From Nephrocerus scutellatus (Eukaryota; Arthropoda; Insecta; Diptera; Pipunculidae): 64,000 nucleotides of DNA. Made by a program: the position numbers and the translations under genes. The stretch is taken from NCBI GenBank assembly GCA_947095585.1, contig OX352761.1, positions 124,001 to 188,000 of the forward strand. The letters are read 5' to 3'. How positions within the stretch are numbered: the stretch's first letter is position 1; every line of letters starts with the position of its first letter. Below are positions 56,435 through 64,000 of the stretch, piece by piece. The notes beneath the pieces are model-generated. The model had not been told where the DNA came from. It did not search any database and was given only the letters and a program-made list of their open reading frames with translations.

Positions 56435-59400
56435 CTTGTCATTACTCTCCTCTAATTCTATTATTCTAAATTCTAAAAGTTCGTTCTGTTCACGCAGCTC
56501 ATGGGATTCCTTTTGCAGTTTGTTCTCCTTTTTCTCCAAATATTTAATCCGTTCGAGTAATTGTTGCACTTTGTTATTATTATTGGCCTATATACAAGAA
56601 GATATGGTTGTATCAGAAGAACAAAAGGCACTTTCCTGCAGGATAATAATGATTTCAGACACTTACCTCCAATGCAGTCTTTTCTGATTCTATAATTTGT
56701 TCCTTGGCTAAATTCAGTTCTGTTTGTAGACTTTCATTCTCCTTTTGCAAGATTTCCAAATCTTTTTGTACTTTTTCCAAATCTGTCGAATAGTTTCTTA
56801 TCTAAAAAAAAAAATTGGAAGAAAATAACGAATCAACCTTGGGGACTAACTTAGGGCGTATTTTGTTTTCTATTGACCGGCTCTTACTAAAGCTTTAGCG
56901 AATTAAAATTAATGTGTAAGGTACATGAGTAATGTATATCGCTCAAGATTGCAAGACAATGATCTTGGTAAAGTTTTTACGAAGTAGGTTCGAAGATGGA
57001 CTATGAAAGTTTATAAAATGTATGACCAAAGCAGCCTGCCAATACAGAGTCAAAAGCATATGTCGCTTCCTCGGGAATGAGTCCTAGAGCTATTCTCTGG
57101 ATGTACACCATGATTGTTATTCAAATGATTACCTATGGAGCAGTGGCTTGGGCGGATAAAACCAAGCTAGGCACCACGAGAAGGGAATTGGAAAATGTAC
57201 AGAGGCTGACGTGTGTTTTAGGCCATGATAACCTGCCCACAGGTGCTATGAAGGCAATCTTTAAGCTACTTACACTGCACATACTGATAGAGAGCAAATC
57301 CAAGGAAACTAAGTTACATTTGAGCAAGGTAGGCTGCTTCACTGAGGGCAGGGCAAGAGGTGGATAGTGGATTCATTTGCAATTCCTTCAGCGAGCCTGC
57401 CGTCTGATAACATGGTGCAAGAGCTTGAATTCAAGAGAAACTTTGAAATCAAAACGAGCTTCAAAAATAAATTCACATCTGAAACTGAATACCATGTACA
57501 TCCGGGAGTTATAAAGTGGTACGCAGGCCACAGGCCAAGAATATAAGCTGGAGGCTCTATTTAGAAGAGGAGTAGACCCCATGGCACCATCTCAACGATT
57601 GGGGAGCAATGATTCGACAGAAAAAAGATCATATGGGAACCAACGAAATCTCGGAGTCTGCGCAACATTCACTAAACCCATTACATATCATTAAGTTTCC
57701 TAGAGCCATTAGTATGTATGAATGGGTAGCGGTGCTTCCAGTATACATCCCATTTATTATCAGCATCATGATCAACCAATATGTCAAAAGTCGTGTCCAT
57801 AGTGCGACTAAGCTTAGGTAATTACAGAAATTATGATAGTTGTCCGATTTATGGCAAATACATGAACCGAATTTGTTCAATGAGATGTGGCAGTTCAAGA
57901 GTATGGGTAATTAATCGATTTTTCATCTAAAATTCATTTCAATGAAGTAAAGGTTTGTACTAATCAATCGCCACGAAACGGGCACCCACTCTTCAGGATC
58001 AATTTCTGGCGTGAATGTAACATTATAGCTAAGGCAACAACATCAGGTGGGTCACTTCAACTGTTGTAAGAAATTGCTTTTAGTTTTCTTTATAAAGTTG
58101 CACACCGCTTTGCTTTGTAATCTATTATCACAAGAAACATTAGGGGTTATTTTGTACATCATAAGGGTAACAAATATGGGTAATAACTCTTCGTTGGATT
58201 GCAGCGCATAGTTGTATACTCTGCCTAGAATTTAGTGGTGTCTTGAGTGTACTGTAGTAATCTTTTGAATAAAAAGGGCAGACTTTTCCTTCCTGTCTGA
58301 AAATAACATTGCCAAAGAAACAACAACACAAACAACACATTTCCAAGTTCTGAGAGTATGCTAATGTTGTTGTCCAGAGAAACGCAACTTATTCACGGCC
58401 AAGTACAAACCACCGTTTAAAACTAAAACCACAACTGGAAAGGTGCGGCTGAGACAATCAAAGGTCTATTCAAACAGACCGAGTGCTATTTTTGGAATTT
58501 ACATACATACGTTTGTACTTGGGCAGTGTCCGTTTCTCTCTTTGTGATCCATTGAAAAGTTGCCCGTCGTTTTCTCAAAGGAGATCCGAAGGTAATCCGC
58601 AGTTACATTGGAAAACGAGAAAAAGGACAACTGAAACAAAACCAACTACCCAGTAACCTTTCATTTCGTTTAGGGAAAACGTTCAAGACATTTTAATGGT
58701 GCGTATATCCTTTGTGCTCCAAAGGCCTGCCGTTCGGCGACATCTTAAATATGTGCCGCTTACGCTAACGATCGAGAGGACGATGACGACGATAAAGTCT
58801 CATTGCGTGGAAAATCTCCCCAGAGACTGATGATGGGCCACAGCTGCAACAGCAAACAAATAAAAATGCCGACAAAGGTAGCCATCCATGCTTTGACCCG
58901 CTGATGTGACTCTCTGGAAGCATCAGACAGACAAACACAGCAGAGCTGAGCACACAATGAGCTGATGATGATTGCGAATTGAAGACTAAGAACACCGCAT
59001 ATCTCCTCCTGATGGCGGCAGTTTTATTGCCGTGACCATGCCTGTGGTTCCTATCGTGACTCGCAGACTCCCACTCGGTGGAGGTTCCATCTGAGTTGTG
59101 CAATGTCCCCATTCCCAACGGATCAGGGGACTCAAGTCGCTGTGTGTGTGTGTGCTCGACAAGCAGACAGACAGACAACTGAAGGTTAATAAATTTGCAT
59201 AATCCCGCGCGCACAACGAACTCTCCCTGCTGCTAAATATGGTCGTCGTATCAACAATCAGCCCTACGGGCATACTCACCGTTTGCCATATGTCTGCGGC
59301 ATGCATTCCGGCCGGTGGCGGCTGTGGACTTATGGATGGTGGCGCTGATGATAACGCCGAATCAGAATCCGAGTTGGTATCCTGTTTAGAAAAGGAGCAG

Positions 59401-59818
59401 AAACCGACAAAAAATTAATACCAAATTAATAGGCATCTAATGATCGTCGTCAGTCATCATCATCCTATTACCTTTGATCTGTATTCGTGAACATCGTTAT
59501 GAGTTCCTAAGATTCGTTCTGTAATTTCATGTGGCTGCGGAGGGAAGAAAATCGCATCATTCTCGCATTAATATCTTAAGGCAAAAACATTCGTTGAGTA
59601 AAACTCACCATGGAATGGTACTCCTTATCGCCACATGTCGTATTTATAAAACATTTATTGTTATTATTATTCATGATATTGTTATTATTATTGCTGTTGG
59701 TTTTATCATTTTCTTTGCCATTGTTCTTTGCGTTATTAACATTAATCGTTGAGTTTTTATTTGTTACATTGTTACAATTATTGTTATTGTTTCGCTCAAC
59801 ATCCTTGAGTTTTTTCAT
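56435..59818 (-). CDS. Coiled-coil and Asn-rich exons, probable 5' half of the coiled-coil gene
   Basis: Exons in order are 59818-59609 (70 codons), 59534-59472 (21), 59381-59280 (34), 56801-56667 (45) and 56587-56435 (51). All have GT-AG borders, consensus donors (GTGAGT, GTAATA, GTAAGT) and phase 0. The first starts M-KKLKDVER exactly after CAG and is Asn-rich (runs of N with NCFINTT later); this ATG may be the start or only a residue in a longer protein. The next two read PHEITERILGTHNDV and DTNSDSDSALSSAP. The last two are heptad-rich (DLEKVQKDLEILQKENESLQ; QQLLERIKYLEKKENKLQKE). Introns are short except the one holding a LINE. The coiled-coil style, strand and phase fit the exons at 25.3-29.1 kb, about 27 kb downstream. 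That link is inferred. The function is probably structural scaffold; family not recognised. Confidence 0.72.
57000..57720 (+). pseudogene. LINE fragment inside the intron
   Basis: Text in order: AILWMYTMIVIQMITYGAVA, then LENVQRLTCV, GAMKAIFKLLTLHILIESKS, and ELNSRETLKSKRASKINSHL, then HVHPGVIKWYAG near 57495-57525. It resembles the region between RT and RNase H of R1/Jockey-type LINEs, where 'TYGxLVW' and the RNase H start '(K)IYTDGS' occur. It is opposite in strand to the host gene and broken. Confidence 0.6.
57721..59279. other. Intron sequence of the minus-strand gene
   Basis: No further exon was found on the minus strand between the LINE and the 59280 donor. Open frames at 58765-59306 (-) arise by reading through that donor. 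A (GT)n and (GACA)n patch is near 59140-59180. Confidence 0.45.
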
Positions 59819-60054
59819 CTGCAAAGAGAATAAGAAGGTTTTTATTGGATTAGTTGAAGGTTAGATATTCAATAATATTATTTTAAACTTTTTTACAATA
59901 AACAATGAACCATACAATCGATATGTTTTTTTTGTATTCGACAACGACAAGGAGCAACCTTCCTAATTCAATCAGATATTGACGTGCGCATTCAATATTG
60001 ATATACTCGGAAGAACCAAATAGGCTGAAAATTCATACAGCAGCTTATCTCTAA

Positions 60055-60830
60055 AATTTTGTCCGATAAAAGGATGCCTGATGAATGGAATCTCAGCATT
60101 GGTCGCCCGATCCACAAGAAAGGAGACCCACTAAACTGCACTAACTATAATTATCATTGGCAGAACTCATGAGTCTTGTCAGCATTTTAGCAAAAGCAGC
60201 AAAAATGGGATTAGCGATTAAAGAAGACAAGATGCTGTCAATAAGAAGGACATCGATGTATCGGCCAGAACTTCTAAACAGACAGTTAGTTGTAAATTTC
60301 ATGTATTTAGGAAGGAACTTTATCTACCAATGCTTTGGTATAACATCTGATAACGACACAACCTCAATAACAGAGAAGAGTTTTTCATGTCATTTGCTGT
60401 TTTTTGGGTAATAAACGCCTTTTTTTACCACTAAGAAGACCTTATTTATGAAGGCGTAAAATTCTTCGAACGATTTTTGATCCCATTTGCGTTGACGGGC
60501 TTTGGGGGAGAAAATTCAATAACGAATTACGAGCTGTATGGCGACATCAACCAAGTGAAAATAGGCACTGGGCGCTTGATATGGCTAGAACATGTAGACA
60601 TCAACGCCCCAGGCCGCAGATTCTTTAAATCTAACACAGAGGGACAGCTCATTAGATGGTTATCCCGCCTTCGAAAGGGCGCCCAAGTCGAAAGTGACCT
60701 ACAAAGGATAGCTGTGCGCAGTTGTGTGTAGTTAGCAAAATATCGTGCTAATTGAAGAGTCATGTTAGTTGAGCTAAGTCTGGGACAAGGTTTACCACGA
60801 ACTACAGGTGCCAATTAAAGTACGTTAGTA
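60055..60830 (+). pseudogene. LINE family D remnant
   Basis: KILSDKRMPDEWNLSIGRPI and HKKGDPLNCTNYN near 60060-60150 begin the RT region and match the copy at 36.8 kb. AAKMGLAIKEDK and VNFMYLGRNFI follow near 60195-60320. The C-terminal part is SITNYELYGDINQVKIGTGR, LIWLEHVDINAPGRRFF near 60520-60620, then GAQVESDLQRIAVRSCV and GLPRTTGAN. The middle of RT is deleted. Confidence 0.75.
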
Positions 60831-61019
60831 AGTAAGTTTCCCCCCAATATGGTCGCATAATTGATTGCCATATCATAACAGCATAACCTTATCTCAGCCG
60901 AGCGCTACAGACGTTCAGCCAGTATCTTCTCCCCCGGAGGAATCCGTTGGGCAGTAAACTCATTCGACCCTTACAAGTCTTCGAGTGGGAATGTGGTATA
61001 CCTAATCTTCCTACAAAAT

Positions 61020-61490
61020 AATAGAACCGCTACTTGCAAAACTCTACAGAGCCAACTAAAGCCTAGAATACTTTTTAAGGTGCTGCTGCTGGCTGGAAAG
61101 AAATCTCCCGAGGATACCAGGGCATACTGGCCCATTGGCCCCATTTATATTTAAAGCCATGGAGTAAGTAATAGGCCACTATATAAAGTCAGTGGGCGCC
61201 GTTCGTAGTTCGAATTCAAGGAAACACCTTGGACCGCAACGGTCTGTCTCGCCGAATATTATTATTTTCATATAAGGTCTAATATACTCCAAATAAACCT
61301 CCCTAAGCCCCAGTCAACACGCATACCAGACTGGCGAATGTTAAAGTGCGCCGTCATTGACATACAAGGCGCTTTTGACAACACCAACTTAGAAGCAATT
61401 TAAAAACAAGCCAGATCAAGGGAAATCGACATTACCTGCCAGTGTATGTTCAGCAAAACCTGGGTAATAAGCCCGCAAATTAGACCCAGG
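61020..61490 (+). pseudogene. Jockey/R1-like LINE fragment
   Basis: VLLLAGKKSPEDTRAYWPIG near 61080-61140 resembles the '(L)IPKPGKPPxxxxSYRPI' motif at the start of RT. After a SINE insertion, VIDIQGAFDNTNLEAI near 61350-61400 resembles the 'LDIxxAFDxVxHxxL' motif with the first catalytic Asp. Broken and 5' and 3' truncated. Confidence 0.65.
61193..61267 (+). mobile_element. tRNA-derived SINE, internally deleted copy
   Basis: GTGGGCGCCGTTCGTAGTTCG (head) joins directly to ACCTTGGACCGCAACGGTCT and CTCGCCGAATATTATTATTT (3' end). About 220 bp of body are missing. The tail is (ATT)n. Confidence 0.75.
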
Positions 61491-62452
61491 ATCACATACG
61501 CGGCCCATCTTTAACGGGCTCCAACAAGGGAATGGACTGGCCTGCGTCCTCTTCAACCTGGCGTTGGAGAAAGTGATTCGAGACTTTGGCGTAACGGCGA
61601 GAGGAACAATCCTCTATAAGTCCATTCAGATACTGGCTTACGCAGGCGATATTGACATCGTTGGTAGAAATCCAAGAGCGGTACAGGAAGCTTTCATCCA
61701 GATCGAGCAGGCGGCACAAAATCTGGGACTGCACATAAATGAGAGCAAACTTTGTTTTGGTGGCCACGCTGCACTAGAAGGATCCAACAATTAAAAATCC
61801 CGCAATTAAAATAGTGCAGCGCGAATTTGAAGTAGTGCAATCTTTTAACTATCTCGGGTCAACTGAAGCAGCCGATAACAGCATGAGACCAGAAATACGC
61901 GCATGGTTGCTTAAAGCCTACTATGGTTTTCAAATCCAGGAACTTAACCATAACATCCAAGCTGCTGGTATATAAGACAAAGGTCATACCAGTATTTACA
62001 TATTGATCCAAGAGTTGGGTGCTTAGCAAAAAGCGTTCTGACCTCATAGCCGCGTTCAAAAGAAAAGTTTTATGGAGAATTGTTGCATGTGAGGAAGGGT
62101 GATTCGGGAGACTCTATAATGATGAGATTTTTGAGCGTTATTGCGATGTCGACATCGTGAAGAGAATGAAGTTCGGTATGCTCCGGTAGACAAGAAACCT
62201 AGCTCGCATGAGCGAATAGGATCCTGCTTGGAGAGTGCTTTGCAGTAGGATTTATGGAACACAACAGCGAGGTCGGCCAAGCCTACGCTGGAAGGATGGC
62301 GTAGACCAGGACGCCCAGAGTTTAGGGATGCAAAACTGGATGACATCGGCTCGAAATCGGGACCGGTGGAGAGACTTTTGTGGGAGGCCAGGACCGGGCC
62401 CCGGTTGTAAAGCCAAATATGATGATGATGATGACGATGATGATGAAGCCAA
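61491..62452 (+). pseudogene. LINE family A, 3' half with intact tail
   Basis: Read across frames: NGLQQGNGLACVLFNLALEK near 61515-61570, SIQILAYAGDIDIVGRNPRA near 61620-61680 (the YADD box as YAGD, so no activity), then IQIEQAAQNLGLHINESKLC. The end reads GRPSLRWKDGVDQDAQSL, NWMTSARNRDRWRDFCGR, and the tail is a (TGA)n-type run at about 62415-62450. It shares its 3' part with the copies at 22.3, 50.99, 3.4 and 5.0 kb. A trinucleotide tail without poly-A is typical of RTE-like LINEs. Confidence 0.85.
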
Positions 62453-64000
62453 TAAGAAGAAGAAAAGATAATCGACTAAATCAACTTAGATCAATAAATT
62501 TTCCACTTAAGAGAGTCTTCAGTCCTTAAGCTTATTGATTTTTATTAAAGTGAAGTTTACATCTATAGTTTTAAAAGTTTAAAAATTTCTGCCTAGTAAT
62601 ACGTTTTCGGATTTTTAAGTCGTTGAGCCATTGATATATATATAAATAACTTAAGCTTGGTATGCCAGTATCCTCCAAGTTTTGGAGTACTTTACCATTC
62701 TAACACCAAATACTAAGCTTTGAAGACCTTGGGTATAATTTCTTTAAGTCTCAGAATTCTGAAATAAGAAATTTTGAGATCTCTATTTTAGGATTTTTGC
62801 GTGTTTCTTGTTTTTGAGTACGAGTCCGACTTTTTTTTATTCAATGTTTTTAACTCAGCCTTTGATTTACTAGATATTTTAATGTTACGAGTATTTCAAT
62901 TTATTAGCTTCTTATTACTATAATGAGTTCTGTTTTATCCTATTGCTCAATGCATATATGTTCTTGAGTTTGATGTTGCACATAATTTTTCTTCCATTTT
63001 TTATATTTTTCTAACAATAAAAATGTTCTAACGAAGCCTACTTTTCTAAGTTATTGTGTTTCTACTTCCGAACAAGTTTCGTCACGCAAGTGGCTTACTT
63101 CTATCTAAACTTTCCAACCTCTCACTATGGACATTTCGTAACCCTCTTTCACATACTCGTACATATAACACAGAATTATTATTGTACAAGAAAACGATTG
63201 CATTGTTGTTCATTGTTTCTGTGAAACAAAACAAAAAACGCAGGGAAAACCTGAATAAAATAATTAAATGTAACACTAACATAATTACATAAATGAGCAC
63301 GAAACGTGTTCTTATCGGATGTTTTAATGAGCCGTAATCATATACAAGAACCACACACACAGTCACACAAATGACATCTCGCTTGACAAAAAGGGCAATT
63401 CGTACCGGCGCATGAGCGTTCATCTTGTTCTTAAGTAATTGACAGTTGCTGTTGTTGTTCCTATACGAACAGAGCATAAGGAAACATTTTATAAGCATAC
63501 TTGTAACGTTCGTTGCACCGAATCAAGCGGTTACTTGCCCTCAAACGAGTTTTAATTGCTATTGCGCAACTACAGTTGTAGTTGTGAGCGAGCGAATTTC
63601 TGCAATAACAGATGATGGCAAACGCTGGAAGGAAGGAAGTACTACAATATGTATTTTCAAATAATTTAACTGTTTGCCGCCGATAATTGAAATCTTCAAT
63701 TATTACCGTACGATCGGATCTGATCAACGAACTAAAAATTGTACTTCCATTTTATTAAACGGGTATAGTGTGTTGCTTGGGACAGTATTCATTGGCGGTC
63801 AATGATCCTGTTACACGTCGATGCGGAAGTGTCTATTCATAATACAAACTGCACTTGGTACTCGTATATAACATAAATACGAATATTATCTGATATGTCT
63901 GTCTGAATTTTCCAACTTTATGTTCCACGTTGTTGTCACGTGTGGGAATTGTATGCTCGCATCATATGCGGAAACTGTGCGATGCTTCGTCACGGATCGT
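62453..64000. other. AT-rich sequence, no gene recognised
   Basis: Open frames at 63056-63727 on both strands show no motif. The last 400 bases are slightly more GC-rich (for example GTGAGCGAGCGAATTTC near 63575), which might be near a promoter, without proof. Confidence 0.4.

Noticed and set aside
58765..59306. Long minus-strand frames next to the exon at 59280-59381
   Set aside because: They begin inside the exon and read through its GTGAGT donor into intron.
1..64000. Possible CRISPR array, phage or bacterial defence locus
   Set aside because: All repeats are satellites or transposons of animal type and all genes are split by introns; there is no cas-like or phage-like protein.

Overview
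This is a eukaryotic nuclear window, almost certainly from a fly (Diptera). The signs are split genes with GT-AG introns, Asn/Gln/Thr-rich low-complexity coding stretches, an isolated eukaryotic tRNA-Phe, and many decayed animal transposons (Tc1/mariner-like, several LINE families, a tRNA-derived SINE, a Helitron). I cannot name the species. The heavy transposon load and a possible 27-kb intron suggest a large, repeat-rich fly genome. I find no operon, phage, CRISPR array or bacterial gene.

Layout. From 0 to 10 kb there is mostly transposon debris (Tc1/mariner-like remnants at 0.56-1.39, 6.06-6.60 and 8.53-8.84 kb; LINE pieces; a DUF4780-like remnant at 8.84-9.48 kb) plus an intact tRNA-Phe(GAA) at 3966-4038. 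At 10.06-12.30 kb (+) lies a four-exon chitin-binding (CBM14/peritrophin-A) gene with a long Ser/Thr/Pro-rich tail; its 5' exon(s) were not found. At 12.8-15.8 kb there is a LINE remnant and a repeat family with AAATTCTCTA-type ends. At 15.87-17.83 kb (-) there is a multi-exon gene with an acidic low-complexity region and a C-terminal fibronectin-III-like domain. From 18.2 to 20.5 kb come a SINE head fused to a ~150-bp satellite, then a GGGCGTGG-rich satellite with a 186-bp period. At 20.67-21.62 kb (-) there is an acidic, unrecognised 316-residue ORF. A degenerate satellite of about 98 bp (GACAAGATCGG motif) occupies 24.3-25.15 kb.

The main gene is on the minus strand. Exons at 25.33-29.09 kb encode a long coiled-coil protein. 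Further coiled-coil and Asn-rich exons at 56.4-59.8 kb on the same strand share the same 0-0 phase. I infer, but cannot prove, that all nine exons belong to one gene, which would make 29.1-56.4 kb a 27-kb intron filled with a Helitron, SINEs, LINEs, mariner-like copies and local duplications. From 60 to 62.5 kb lie LINE copies, and the rest is AT-rich sequence without recognisable genes.

The genes do not form an obvious pathway: one is probably extracellular and chitin-binding, one is a probable intracellular coiled-coil scaffold, and two are unknown acidic proteins. The more unusual signals are structural: three satellite families, an intact Helitron-like element, an in-frame 339-bp tandem duplication in a LINE RNase H, and a gene whose nine visible exons are all multiples of three. 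I did not find convincing evidence of a new biological system.
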